Shown: piece after piece, positions 1 through 12,365 of the stretch | Numbering within the stretch: position 1 is the first letter of the stretch | Layout of the letters: every line of letters starts with the position of its first letter | NCBI RefSeq assembly: GCF_019279795.1 | Contig: NC_056725.1 | Location: forward strand, 1,075,094,953-1,075,158,952 | DNA length: 64,000 nucleotides | Origin: Protopterus annectens | Lineage: Eukaryota > Chordata > Ceratodontiformes > Protopteridae | Direction: 5' to 3' | The notes under the pieces: generated by a model | Told to the model about the DNA's origin: nothing | The model's database searches: none | What the model saw: only the letters and a program-made list of their open reading frames with translations | Translations under genes and position numbers: made by a program

Positions 1-1205
1 TGCCAATCTGAGCTGAAAACTTTGCTTTGTTCACCTAATGCATCACATAAAGTACCATTATAAGTAATTATGGAAAGGAAAGATAACTAATGGCAGCAAA
101 AGATAATGGTATTTAACACTAATGTGTTTTTATAATAAGAACAAGTTGCAAATAATTGCTTAATAATACCCTTCCAGGCATGGTTGAAAGAAAAAAAAAC
201 CTCCTTAGCACTAGTGTAATAAAAACTGATGTCCTAAGACCAAAAGTATATAAAAAGAGAGAGATGGGTATATTTATAGATATGTAGATATACATAAAAA
301 ATAAAAGCCTTACTAATGTAGTTTATGTACATAACATTGCCGTTTGATGTTTTTTCTCACATGTTGCTTTGGTACTGAACACATGATCTGAAGATGCAGT
401 AAAGAGGTGACATTGTAATGCACAGTTTACTTTTCATGCTTTCCTTTCTTCTTTAGCTTCTGAAAACAACATACTGAAATCGCTGATGCATTTAAGCCAG
501 AAGTATAATCAAGTCTGTCAATCATTTTTAAGATTGAAGAGACAATCTTCTGGGACTTTTTTCTGAGGAAATTATTCTGCCCTGAATGTGCTGAGAAGAT
601 TTTATCTGCTTTTGGAGTAGCAGAACAGAGCATACAAAACAGTGAAAGCAATCATGAATCATGTTGCTTTAACTTGGTCAGCATAAGCAAAAAGTCTTTA
701 GATTATTTATTTCAACCAAAAAAGATCTTATTTCACAGATCATCTGATCCCACTGGGAGCATGATGTACCATAGTTCAATTCATTTAGATGCATTAACTA
801 ATTGTCTTCATTCCCCTGCAGTTAATTTAATCAAACAGTCAATTATAGTTTTTATCTGACTTTTGACTAATCTAAATATAAATAAAGTTGCCATTAGCTG
901 AATGAATGCAAATTCTTCGAGCAGCAGATACAGGGTTTGAATGTTTCACAGTACTTATATTTAGAAATTTAGCAGGAAGATTTAAAATAAAAATTACCTG
1001 TTAAATCTATTAGACTTAAACTACTTTAGTGATTTACTGATGATAATATGTAGGTATGTACTTTTTGCAGTCATATTGATTTTAACATCCATTTGTTTCT
1101 TCTTTACCAGAAGGGTATAGCTGAAACACAATAAACATTTTTGTTTTATACATTGTCTGACTGTATACTTACATTATCATTGCTCTATCTGATAAAAAGA
1201 CAGAT
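1..1205. other. AT-rich non-coding, nothing recognised
   Basis: No reading frame longer than about 75 codons, no recognisable transposon end and no RNA gene were seen. The sequence is ordinary AT-rich vertebrate intergenic DNA with scattered short A and T runs. Confidence 0.6.
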
Positions 1206-1209
1206 GTTA

Positions 1210-1323
1210 CTCACACACACACATGCGTGCAAGCACACACTTGCACTCACACACACGCACACAGACACACAGATGGACAGACAGACAGACACACACACAG
1301 GCATGCATGCATACACCCATATA

Positions 1324-1381
<58 letters not shown>

Positions 1382-1436
1382 CATTCATACACCCATGCAC
1401 TCACACACACACACACACACACACACACTCGTGTAA
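1210..1436. repeat. (CA)n microsatellite, compound
   Basis: Long interrupted CA run with ACAG and ATGC interruptions and a core uninterrupted stretch near 1326-1378. The His/Thr-rich and Cys/Val-rich open frames that cross it in several phases are artefacts of the dinucleotide repeat. Confidence 0.97.
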
Positions 1437-1439
1437 GTA

Positions 1440-3165
1440 AAGATGATGGCAAGTTCAGTGTAAGTGCTCTGAAATAAATAATGATGCGTCTACATGATCA
1501 TTTGCAGAGGCATACTTGATTCTGACATGCCTGTATACCCTGTCATACACACATACACCTATGCACATATACAGTATTTGCAGAATGACAAAAGCAAAGG
1601 CTAATGATATATCAGTGAAATCTATAACACCCAAGTGAACATAATTTGGTGTGCATAGATAACTATTATTAAAGGAATTTAAGCATTCCTCAGCTTCACT
1701 GGATGCCTTTATTCATAAGTGAAACATAGTAATAGTTGTGAAGGATTATCACACAGCAAAAACTGTGTTATTTTTTCAAAATTGGTGCAGCTGTGATCAG
1801 TGACCCTAGCAGTACTATAGACTTAACTGTGCTGTATTACATGTATATTATTCACTGAGCTGTCATACTGGCCAATATTAACATGTTTCTTCAGACATGC
1901 CTCAAGTCTGAAGTAAAATAAGGTGGTATGTGTTTATCCAAAATATTAATGCAGCAAAATAAACAAAAGAAGATAACAATTGTAAATTGTGTCATTATTA
2001 AAGAAAAAATAATAATAATAAAACTAATCCAACTTATGAGTTTGGGATCTTGACCAAGCAATAGACCATGCTAATCCAGCAATTATCCAGAGTGCCAAGA
2101 TATGGTAAAGATAAAGAGGGGTGAGACAGTTATTGTGCAAAAATTAAGTGTGCTACAAATTTCTGCAGGATACTTGAGGAATTACGTCCTCCATGTTTTT
2201 TAAGGTTTGCATCCTTATTTTTCCTGAATGCTGTTGGTTTGTCAGTATATGTATGTTATGGAATGTGACAGATGTGTCCAATAAATATATTAATAAAATA
2301 AGTAAGCATCAAAAAGACAAAACTGGGGATTCAGTATGTGAAGCCTACATGATGTTTACATATAAATGTGATGAGCAGCAGTGTTAATCACATACGCATG
2401 CTTGTTATAACAACTTCACGAATGTAAGCAATGTTTTATGGACAGCAACAGTGTCACCAGCCAGGAAACCATGCAGAGCAGAAAGAGTACAGAAAGAAGA
2501 TGCATACAAGTTGCCCATGGGCAAACCTGCTTGGCAAGATTGTGTGGGCAGCCACAATCACTACCAGGGGTGAAAATACTGCCATAACATTGGTATTAAC
2601 ACAATAAAGAAAAGTATACTCATTAAAATGTACAAAGCAACAATTATTTGCAAAGTGACATAATAGATGGGTGAACAGCAAGGGAAATGCAATGAATTAT
2701 ACACTAGGCAGGGAAAGTGTACTTATGAAAATGGGCACAGACATAAATGAAAGGAATGAAGAAAGACAAAGGGGGCATGTTAAATATGGCAATGTACCTA
2801 AGACAGCATATGTCAAGGTATGTAGACTTCCAAGACAAGTCAGTAGCATAACATTAAGTACATATGCAGATAGCATAGTATGTACTGATGTTTACACATC
2901 CTGTGCGAGGATATTTCCATCATCACACATGATAGTATACATGTGATGGTCATGCAAAGATAAATGTTAGTGGAGAAGAATGGTTGTGATATAAACATCA
3001 CTGATATGATCAGTAGAAAGGACATTTGACATTTAGCAAGGACAATATATACATAGGGGGTATGTGCACATTTGTGATGATCTACAAAATGACTTACTTG
3101 AATATGACTGACATGTCGCCATAGCTCTCAACCAATCATGGACACCTAACGAACTCATGGACAAC
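1440..3165. other. Diverged interspersed-repeat remnants
   Basis: No gene is supported. The stretch at about 2430-2580 resembles 15785-15930 (shared order of words such as CAACAGTGT, CAGGAAAC and ATCACCAGGG), so it is part of a dispersed repeat. Both short open frames there are broken, and I do not recognise a product. Confidence 0.4.
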
Positions 3166-3569
3166 CAGTGGCATACCTAGACTTTGTGCCACCAGGGCTT
3201 GTCTTTATGTTTGTCGCCCCTTACCCTCACAAAATCATGGTCAGATGGGGTACCCTGAGACACAGTCCTCCCCCCTGCAGGCATTCCCATATCTCATTAC
3301 TTGACTATTTCTCCCCATTTACCAAAAACACCGCAATGTGCATACTGCTTTATGCTTTACTTCTACAGTGATTATCTGGATTTCGTTTAAAACTTTTATT
3401 TTAAATTTTATAGTACAAACACTGATAGACATCTGCTAAACAAAGCAATACGGTCTCACAATGAAAACAGACGTATCATTAAAACTTCTCTGCCATTGAA
3501 ACTCACATTCATTGAAACAGCACTGAAAACCGCATTCAAAGAAAATGCATCTGGCCAGTGAAGGATAAA

Positions 3570-4640
3570 GTTTACTTTTGGGCTTTTTTCAAATCATAGG
3601 CCCCTTGCACACATACATGTGTTCTTTGATTCACCATCCTGGTTCTATTAAATTATATTCCTTGTATAATACAACACACTTGTTAGAGGGTGTTTTAAGT
3701 TTATGGTTTTGAACATTTTTCCAGTAAGCGATGAAACAAAATGTATAAACCAATAATGACAAAATGGTCCGGTTCAGACAATTTCCATAATAAAAGTCTA
3801 CTCAAACTTCTGTCATTAGAATCCACCAATATCAGTAAATATGCACAATATCTGCAAAAGTAAAAGTCATCTAAATAATTCCACATTAAATAGATCTGTA
3901 ACTAATGAAGAAGTTGCTGCAAACAAACAACTTTATATTTCATTGTTTCATCTACAAGTAAAGTGTCTGTTGCCCTTGAAGAAAAACATGCCTATGTTAC
4001 ATTAAAAAAATGATAAGCTTGTAATACTGCAATAGGGAGTGGATGGCAAACTGACAACAGGTTCTTAGTTACTAGGTATCTCCTCCAAAGGACAGGACAG
4101 CAGCATCCACTCCCTTTAAAGTACAACCCAGTATAGTATCAGCAAAACATCTACATACTGTGGGAGTAGAACCCACAGCCTTCTGCATCAAAAGCAAGTA
4201 TATTAGCTGTTGTGCTACTAATAATACAAATGAAGAGAGCATATGCAGCAATAAACTTCACTTCCCCTGCAACTCTCAGCTCCTTGTAAAATTCACTTGA
4301 CACTCAACTAAATCTCTCAACTTTGTTGCACAAGAAATCTGGATAAAGCCAGAAATTAATGGGGGGAGGGGACAAAGGCCCAAAACCAGGGACACATTTT
4401 AAACATTTCATGTGTAATCTTAGAAGGTTGCTAGGATAAAGTGTTTTGTGTTACCATGCATTTCCTGAAAGATAGGAAGACTGAAACTTAAATGGCTATC
4501 ATAATTTAGTGAATTCCATTCTCACTGATTTGCTAGAAAACCACAAATTTTAAGAGGAGCAGAGCAAAAGTACTAGCCAAACATTGCAGACATTCTGTGA
4601 AAATCTGGACCGTTGTGAGCTAGAATCACAAGTGATGGTA
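3570..4640. repeat. Interspersed repeat R1, copy 1
   Basis: This stretch is collinear with 7160-8540 (for example the shared order TCTTTGATTCACC, ATATTCCTTGTATAAT, ACCAATAATGACAAAA, GGAGTGGATGGCAAACTGA). Its right third also matches 15930-16260. It carries no supported coding frame. It lies inside the hAT-like element and may be the body of that transposon family. Confidence 0.75.
4145..4215 (-). repeat. tRNA-like SINE segment (minus strand)
   Basis: Read on the minus strand, a TAGCACAACAGCTAA stretch is followed by GGGTTCTACTCCC, which resembles a tRNA B box at about the right distance from an A-box-like stretch. A second copy is at 7755-7825. It is a SINE head or tRNA pseudogene, not a functional tRNA. 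Confidence 0.45.
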
Positions 4641-4740
4641 TGAGTAGACGACTGAGGCTCATGTTTCTTGTACCTAAGGTACAGGGTTTGTATCTGAGTA
4701 ACACTAACCACCATGTATACCTAACTGGGGCATTTTACAC

Positions 4741-4765
4741 ACCCACTCACACACACAGACACACA

Positions 4766-4832
<67 letters not shown>

Positions 4833-4918
4833 GGACAGCAGCAGAAGAATTACATACAAACACACACAACTGGACAGCAGCAGAAGAATTACACACACAA
4901 TTGGACAGCAGCAGAAGA

Positions 4919-4993
<75 letters not shown>

Positions 4994-5129
4994 CTGGGCA
5001 GCAGCAGAAGAATTACACACACAATTAGACAGCAGCAGAATAATTTAATTGGAATTGGACAGAATTTGGTAGCACAACAGCAAACACAAACACTTGGGCA
5101 GGCAGGAATCAGGAGCAGCAATCACGCGT

Positions 5130-5196
<67 letters not shown>
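4741..5196. repeat. Compound (CA)n with GGACAGCAGCAGAAGAATTA minisatellite
   Basis: Three long CA tracts (about 4741-4830, 4922-4990 and 5131-5195) are separated by near-identical copies of a unit beginning GGACAGCAGCAGAAGAATTA, seen at 4833, 4871, 4903 and 4986 and partly at 5029. Related CAGCAG-containing units continue to about 5340. Expansion appears to have involved both the dinucleotide and the longer unit. Confidence 0.9.
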
Positions 5197-5198
<2 letters not shown>

Positions 5199-5587
5199 AG
5201 TAGGCAAGAAGCAGCAAAAGAAATGTATGGAGCAATTAACCAGCAGCAGCAGCAGTAGGAACCAGCAAAACAAATGTAAACAGCGATTAACCAACAGCAG
5301 CAATTAACTGTCCTTACTTGAACAGACGCAGCAGCAGAAAAATTAAATTGGGCAGCACATCAATTAGAAAACTGTCCTTACAGCAAATGTTTTAAAATTG
5401 TGTGCAGACATGAAGAGAACAACAATCATACAGGAAGAGAACAACACAGGCACAGAAGTGATGCTAAGGGACCGTTCTTAAAGAAGAATGCCCTTAAACA
5501 GTTTTTTTTAAGTATTAAAGTTGACAGTCCCAAAAGTGCCACCCGGGGTGGACTGCCCCTCTTGTCATCCCTCTAGCTACCCCACTG

Positions 5588-6085
5588 TGGGCAACTGTAG
5601 AAAGAAGCGGGCATAATCAATGACAGTTTTAAAATAATACCACCATTAATATTTGACATTGAAGGAATATGTGAGTGTAAGTTATTATGCATGTTCTGCA
5701 GGAACAGATGTGTACAACTGCAATGCTTGTCAGTATTCTGTTAGGGGAATTCACCACCCCTTCCCTCAAAATGACCAATTTTTGGAGGGGTTAAGAGCAT
5801 AGGTGCCAGAAGCTGTTGAAGACTGGGTGGGGGCTGGAAGGTGAGAGAGGCACTTAGTGATCTAAAAAGGACAATTTTTTTAATTACTATTTACTACCAC
5901 AACATAGGTTCACTTGGAGTACATTTTAAGCTTAGCCAATTCCCTTTTGATGCTTGAATTAACAATTCTGATTGGTCTTACCTATCCCATGGCTGATAGT
6001 TGTATATTACCCCTAGTGAGAATAATTGTGATCATACCATAGATAATTTAAAGGGACCCTTGTAAGGGATGCAGCATTAATGAAC
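5588..6085. other. Non-coding spacer
   Basis: Region between the hAT-like element and a CR1 fragment. No open frame of note and no recognised repeat apart from the target-site copy at its left edge. Confidence 0.5.
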
Positions 6086-7110
6086 TGTCTCTGTCCATTA
6101 GTGGCATGAGGAGCAATTCTGAAGTACATTTTCTATTACCCATCCTTAGATCCAAGTTGCATTTGAATATGGACGGATGAGATTTGTTTTATTTGTATGG
6201 ATAGTCTGTTCTGGGACAGTGGTAGCCTCTGTGATATATATCCATCTCTCCAAAACATTTATTTAGATATCTAGACTGAATATTTCTGATGCCATTTGAC
6301 TTGCTGATGTTCAGTAGGTCCATCTGTATTAGGTCGGAGGATGCCTTGTATGCCAGACATGTCACCTCTAAGCACTCTGTAGGATACTGAGTATAGTAAT
6401 AAATCTTTCAGGTGGTCCATGCAAGACCTATTGTTTAGGACTTGTATCCTTTTAATAAGGTATCTATGTAGGAATTCCAATTTTTGCATGGGGATGGACA
6501 GATACATGCCAAAGTAGGCATTATACAAAATGATTGACCTAATGGTAGCTTTGTAAAGGGGGACAAGAGCATCTCTAGATCTAGTCACAATCAATTTGTT
6601 TATAAGCTGTGCAATATAGAAAGGCTTTCTTATGACTCTGGGCACATGCTGGTCAAAAGTTAGGTCACTGTACACACAAGTTCCCAAATGCCAAACAATT
6701 GGTTCAGTTCTCAGAGGGCATTATCATGATTTTGACACCAGTTATTTGGGACAAACCTTCCTGCATGATGGTTAAGTCATTTGGGGATTTAATAACTCCT
6801 CCTAGCTTGCCGTCATCTCAAACTTAGCCGGCCAAAGCCCTTTAGTATTTCTTTTTACTTTTGAGATGTATATGCCAAACAGAAAAAGTCTGAGCACTGA
6901 GCCCTGGGGGACTCCATTCGTGATTGGTCTCTTCCCCTATTTTGATCTCCTGCATCCTGTGAGCAAGTTGGCAATCCAGCTAGTGATGCAGGTGTTTTCT
7001 CCTACATTATTCATCTTTTGTACTACACCTGAGTAAGGGATTATGTCAAAAGGCTTGACCAGGTCAAGGTAATGTGGTATGAACTGTTTTACCTTCATCC
7101 ATTGCTTTGG
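6086..7110 (-). mobile_element. CR1-like LINE fragment (a), RT C-terminal half
   Basis: Minus-strand reading gives LINE reverse-transcriptase remnants in order: a GVPQGSVL block (near 6900), a degraded catalytic-loop region, and a C-terminal segment (6271-6687) with the family pattern of short hydrophobic blocks followed by RYLIKRIQVL. It is collinear with the other CR1 copies at 9052, 12366, 18178 and 41857. The 5' part is missing, as usual for reverse-transcription truncation. Stops and frameshifts show that it is dead. Confidence 0.8.
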
Positions 7111-7884
7111 TAGCAAGAGTAAAACTTAATATTTGCCCATGATTGTGAGCCTTTCACACTTTTTTTCTGGGCTGTTTTCAAACACATTTTTAGGGCCATG
7201 CATGCATGTATGCATTCTTTGATTCACCTTCCTGATTGTATTAAATGATATTCCTTGTATAATATAGCACCAGTTGTTAGAATGTGTTTTAAATTTGTAG
7301 TTTTGAACAGTCTTCTAGTAAGCAATAAAACAATATGCATGAACCAATAATGACAAAACTACCCATTTCAGAAAATTTCAACCATAAAAGGCCACTCAAA
7401 CTTCTGTCATTACAATCCAGCAATATCAGTAAATATGCAAATTCTCTACAGAAGTAAGTTATCTAAATAATTCCACATTACAGGGATCTGTAACTAATGA
7501 AGAGGTTGCTGCTAGGAATCAACTTTATATTGCATTATTTCATATACAACTAAAGTGGCTGTTGCCCTTGAAGAATAATTTGCCTGTGTTACATTAAAAA
7601 TGATAAGCTAGTAATATTGCAATAGGGAATGGATGGCAAACTGATAACAAGTTCATACTTACTAGGTAATTCCTCCAAAGGAGGACATTCACAGGAGTGC
7701 AGCATCCACTCCCTTTAAAGTACAACATAGTACAGTATCAGTGATCCATCTTCATACTGTGGGAGTAGAACCCACAGCCTTTTGCATCAAAAGGAAGGCT
7801 ACTACCTGTTGTGCTACTAACAATGCAAACAGATTTGGAATAAGCAGCACTACGCTTCTCTTACCCTGAAGCTCTCAGCTCCTT

Positions 7885-8142
7885 GTAAAAGGTTTTATTG
7901 ATTTAACAGGAAAAGTCCAACTTGGAACAAAACCAATTTTCAGCAGAGGCCCAGGGAGAAATGCTCCAGATGCATGTCTTTGTAACATGAGAGGAGACTA
8001 GAGTACACAGAAGAAGCCCACACAAAAACAGAAGACATACAGACTCCACATAGAAGGCACCCAAGGCAAGAATTAAACCAGAGAACCTCTTGCTATGAGG
8101 CAACAATATTACCACTGCACCATCCACTGGACACAACTAAAG
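7885..8142 (-). mobile_element. tRNA-headed SINE with L2-type tail
   Basis: On the minus strand the order is a tRNA-like head (GGTGCAGTGGTAATATTG, then GCAAGAGGTTCTCTGGTTTA as a decayed B box), a body with GCCTTCTATGTGGAGTCTG, and a tail with GAGCATTTCTCCCTGGGCC and CAGTTGG-like words ending near an A-rich stretch. The body motif is shared with the intact SINE at 29634-29925. The tail matches the 3' end of the L2-like LINE at 25020-25080. It is inserted into repeat R1; no clean target duplication was found. Confidence 0.75.
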
Positions 8143-8265
8143 GTCTCAATTTCACAGCAGAAGAAATCTGGAAAAAAACAACATTTATTTGGGGGGGGAG
8201 CAAAGCCCAAAACCAGGGACAAATTTTAAATATTGCTTGTATAATCTTAGAAAGTTGCTAAAATA

Positions 8266-8400
8266 GTGTTTTGTGTTACTATGTGTTTCCAAAAAAGATA
8301 GGAAGACTGAATGTTTTGTGTTACCATGTGTTTCCAAAAAAGATAGGAAGTCTGAATGTTTGGTGTTACCATGTGTTTCCAAAAAAGATAGGAAGACTGA
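8266..8400. repeat. Three tandem 45-bp units
   Basis: Units at 8266-8310, 8311-8355 and 8356-8400 share TGTGTTTCCAAAAAAGATAG and differ at only a few bases. R1 copy 1 has a single unit at the corresponding place (near 4440-4485), so the triplication is local to this copy. Confidence 0.92.
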
Positions 8401-8652
8401 AACTTAAAGGACTATCATTACTTAGTGAATTCCAATCTCAGTGATTTGCCAGAAAACCACAAATTTTAAGAGGAACAGACCAAAAGTATGAACCAAATAT
8501 TTTGTGGAAATCTAGACATTTGAGACCTATAGACTAAACTCTCTGAATCACAAGTGGTGATGTGGGCAGAGAATGCAGGCTCCTGTACCTAAGGTACAGG
8601 GTTTGAGCCTCAGAAATTCTAACCACCAGTGAAATGTAACTGGGGCATTACA

Positions 8653-8782
8653 CACACACTAAATGGAGCACCAGCTACTTAAATAAATAAATGGAGCACC
8701 AGCACACACACACTAAACAGAGCACCAGCTACTTAAATAAACAACAGAGCACCAGATACTTAAATTAATAAACTGGTGTGCT
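8653..8782. repeat. Short GGAGCACCAGCTACTTAAAT minisatellite
   Basis: About four to five imperfect units containing GAGCACCAGCTACTTAAATA, mixed with short CA runs. The same unit forms the long array at 10795-11385. Confidence 0.88.
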
Positions 8783-9050
8783 ACAGCCCTCCTAGGCATG
8801 AGCAGCCATTACTAAATGCAGTCTTGGGTGTTAACTAACATGGCTTGAAATGACCTCTGGGTTGATAACCTAGTAATCTCTTATGATCCTAAGAAACATT
8901 TGATAAGCATTTACAAAGACCTTCATCCTCATCTTTAAATCTACAAAAATGGTAACAGAATGGCTCCTAAAAGCCTTGGCAGCTATAATAAATAGTGGTC
9001 TGTGGTGCAAGATCCTTTTGATCTCTGCTCCAAAACAAATTAAACATTAT
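8783..9050. other. Non-coding spacer
   Basis: Nothing recognised between the short minisatellite and the next CR1 fragment. Confidence 0.5.
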
Positions 9051-9051
9051 C

Positions 9052-10085
9052 TTAGACTCATAGGATCATAGGAAATACAAGGCAAAAGACCCTAGTGGTC
9101 ATTTACACCTGGGCAGTATCCATCCATAAACATACGTAATTTCTCAAGAAAGCCTAGGCCAGGCAAGTCAGGAATGAAATTCTGAATCCCCATCAAATCA
9201 TCTAGTTACTGTTTGAATGAAGATATTGAATGATTAGCAATAGAAGTCTATTCCAGAGGTGGGGAAGGTGTTGCACCCTAAATATATTTCTCCACTGTGT
9301 TGTATTTATTTGCTGATGAGGTTTAGATCTCTGAGGCTAGTATGATTGAGCGTATCTGATTGATGGAGATACAAGAGATCTTGAACTATTGGCTCCCTAG
9401 TGCTATGGGAGGCCAGGCATGGATTACCCCTCAGGATGCTATGGAACACTAAATAAAAGAATAGTGCCTCCATTATTTTCTGACAGCTTTGGGTTGTTAA
9501 GCTAGTGATATTTTTAGTTTGGTACCTCAGGGATCTTTCCAGTTGTTTTATATGTCTAGTGAGGTATATCTCAAAGGGTACACTGTATTCAATGATTGGC
9601 CTAACCAATGCAGAATATAAGGGGGGCAAAGGCCTCTTTAAATTGTGATGGTGTTCTTTTTGCATTCACCTCCACTAAATAGAAATATGTTCTGACAACT
9701 ACCACAACGTGACAACTAAGGTTGAGGAAGAAGGAGTTATCAACCCATGTTCCAAGTTCTCCAACCATATTCTTATTTTGAAGTAGGTGTGAACATTGGC
9801 CCTAGGTGATGGTCACTGTTAATGTGACACCCCAATCTCTTGTACAAAAATGGGAAAATGTTGGTTGATAATGACAATGTTGGGTATGCTGTAAGCTGGA
9901 GACAGGAGTTGTCTAGTGAACATGACAATAATGCACTTTTTTGCATTTAAATTTGAGCCTGTTACCAGGCATTAAAAGGTCTAAGCTTGTGCTGGAGAGC
10001 CTGGGCATCAGAGGGAGACTTTAAGATGACACCTGGTTTACAGTCATATACAAACTTCTTCTTGTCAAGTCCTACAGGAGTATAT
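9052..10085 (-). mobile_element. CR1-like LINE fragment (b)
   Basis: On the minus strand the 3' end carries repeats of the form CTATGATC CTATGAGT, the octamer type of terminal repeat typical of CR1. Upstream lies an RT C-terminal remnant (9306-9665) with VRPIIEYSVPFEIYLTRHIKQ, matching the other copies. The region further upstream is broken but follows the same order as the 12.4 and 18.2 kb copies. 5'-truncated and inactive. Confidence 0.8.
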
Positions 10086-10089
10086 TCAG

Positions 10090-10790
10090 CTGGCGACTGG
10101 CAGCTTTAACCCCAAAGAATGGTGACTGGGTAGCAGCTGAAGTCCAGGAATCCTCTATCTCATGTTTCATTCAAATAGGTAGAAACTGTTGCTCCTGTCA
10201 CCTCTATGTTTTATTTATTTTTTCCTGTCTTGTCACTGCCTTTATCATTGCATTGTGCTGAATCCTGTGATTTGTTTCCCTTAGTTATCTTGTTCTTAGA
10301 GTTAAAATATTCACAAACATCATATTTTTTATTAAAATGCTATTTTCTCAAATAGATAATGCATGATGTATGTCTGCCTTGTGGCAGAATCTTTCAGCCT
10401 CATCCACATTTTTTAAAAACTAGACTTTCCAGGGGTATGGTGCAGGGCTAGTGAAAAGGAAATTTTACCTTTCCCATGTTTTGTTATATTAAAGTCACTA
10501 AAACCACATAAAATAGGTAAAAGTCAATATGGCAGACTTGGCAGCAATTCTGATGACTATATATTAAAATACAGGTAAACAGAACATCGGAAATGGCTGA
10601 ACAAAAAAGAGAAGCAAAAAAAATTAGACCAGCAAAAGAAACATTCAACAAACAGCAGCATCACCTTAACTGCCTATGGCAGGTCTACAAGATAAGATCA
10701 ATAAAAAGTACCCTGAAGTGCTCAAAATTAGTGGGACATTAATGGACTATATAAAAACAACTGGGAAATGAATTTAGGTGATGGAGCAGG
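10090..10790. other. Non-coding, nothing recognised
   Basis: AT-rich sequence without a supported frame or repeat assignment, ending at the minisatellite. Confidence 0.5.
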
Positions 10791-10794
10791 CACT

Positions 10795-11385
10795 AAACCT
10801 TAAATAAATAAACAACAGAGCACCAGCTACTTAAATAAATAAACAACGGAGCACCAGTTACTTAAATAAATAGACAATGGAGCAAACAGCTACTCAAATA
10901 AATAAACAATGGAGCACCAGCTACTTAAATAAACATCGGAGCACCAGCTACTTAAATAAATAAACAATGGAGCACCAGCTTCTTAAATAAACAACAGAGC
11001 ACCAGCTACTTACATAAACAATGGAGCACCAGCTACTTACAGAACTAAATGGAGCACCAGCTACTTACATAAACAACGGAGCACCAGCTACTTACATAAA
11101 CAATGGAGCACCAGCTACTGAAATAAATAAACGGAGCACCAACTACTGAAATAAACAATGGTGCACCAGCTACTTACATAAACAATGGAGCATCAGCTAC
11201 TTACTTAAATAAATAACAGAGCACCAGCTGCTTACTTAAATAAATAACGGAGAACCAGCTACTTACTTAAATAAATGACGGAGCACCAGCTACTTAAACA
11301 AATGATGGAGCACCAGCAACTTAAATAAATAAATGGAGCACCAGCTACTTAAATAAACAACAAAGCACCAGCTACTTACATAAAT
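10795..11385. repeat. Minisatellite, roughly 21 units of about 28 bp
   Basis: Direct array of units resembling GGAGCACCAGCTACTTAAAT followed by AAATAAACAA, with length variants from about 22 to 32 bp caused by gain and loss of AAAT and AACA. Units are imperfect throughout. There are no spacers of unrelated sequence, so it is a simple tandem array. The same unit occurs at 8653-8782. Confidence 0.95.
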
Positions 11386-12365
11386 AAACAGACAGCCTTG
11401 GGGGAAACACATAAATAAACCTCTCCTTACCGAGGATGATCTGCCAGCAGATCAGGTAGTTGTTTCCCCATGGGGGCTCCCTCCCCCTCGCCCTATGGTT
11501 CCGGCACCTATGGTTAACAGGAACAGTGTTAAACCATGAGTTGAAATCTGGTGCAATTGTTGTTAGTTGAGAGGTGTGTTTGAGACACATAAGCCAAAAG
11601 CTACACCTGCAAGAATCAAAACACATGCCATCAATGTTGTTAATGACCTGTGTTTTTACTGGGTGCAACACAGAAAGGTGTATCACACGTGCATCTTGTA
11701 GAACACTTTGAAGGGAAGTCTACACTGTCAAATCGTAATGGGTATGCATCCTAAAGAATAGTTCTGTATGGACGACAAGATGTATGGGAGCACACTGTGA
11801 CAAATGTGATTCACTTGACTAAAGCATCCCTGGCTGACATAGGTATTGTCTATGTGGATAACAGCACTTACATACAACACACTATTATGAGTGGATTCTC
11901 TACACAAAGTTATTTATTACATGCATCTGCTACATGTCATAGCAATGGGTATTGTCTAAATCATATGAAATTTGATGTGTAAATTAAAAGTGATCCATTA
12001 AAATGAATGGTATAGCACTCTCTAAGACTGATGGCAGTGCATCAACTATTCCCATGTGCACAGAAACTACAGCAGTGCAAAATCTAGGATCAATGATCAA
12101 GGAAGCTGTCACTGATATTGTTCACATACAAAACAATTCATGCAGTATGCTCTATAAGCGCATGTCAAACCTCAAGACATATGCCACATGATCACTATGC
12201 CCCTGGCATTGCCATTGAAAATATTAAAATGTCACAAAATCCCGACATGGATGCATATGTGTTCATGCAAACTATCAAGTGATAATACTGATGTGATGTA
12301 CTGTTACATCCGTGATGCTGTATAGTCACACTATAGCTGTACCTATGATACAATTGGACTTCTTA
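11386..12365. other. Non-coding, unassigned
   Basis: Contains a locally GC-rich patch (about 11430-11510) and short open frames on both strands that match nothing I recognise. No transposon ends or RNA genes seen. Confidence 0.45.

Larger units (their letters stand above)
3166..5587. mobile_element. hAT-like non-autonomous DNA transposon
   Basis: The left end begins CAGTGGCATACCTAG and the right end, read on the minus strand, begins CAGTGGGGTAGCTAG, giving short imperfect terminal inverted repeats. The 8 bases outside the left end are TGGACAAC and those outside the right end are TGGGCAAC, an 8-bp duplication with one mismatch, as expected for hAT-superfamily insertion. No transposase is seen inside. 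The interior holds repeat R1, a tRNA-like segment and CA-based minisatellites, so the element is composite or has been invaded. Assignment rests on the end sequences and the target-site length. Confidence 0.6.
7160..8640. repeat. Interspersed repeat R1, copy 2
   Basis: Collinear with copy 1 at 3570-4640, interrupted by a SINE at about 7885-8142. The left edge abuts the CR1 fragment. The right part ends in a tRNA-like stretch (8545-8625) with a B-box-like GGTTTGAGCCT on the plus strand, then passes into CA and minisatellite sequence as copy 1 does. Confidence 0.75.

Noticed and set aside
1141-1477. Long His/Thr-rich and Cys/Val-rich open frames on both strands
   Set aside because: They are the six-frame translation of a CA/TG microsatellite; the same happens at 4640-5300 and 41232-41456.
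4145-4215. Functional tRNA gene
   Set aside because: Only B-box-like and A-box-like words are seen; no convincing acceptor or anticodon stem, and the sequence recurs as part of a repeat.
10795-11385. Regular repeats resembling a CRISPR array
   Set aside because: No unique spacers lie between units, and the unit length varies; it is a tandem minisatellite in a vertebrate-type genome.
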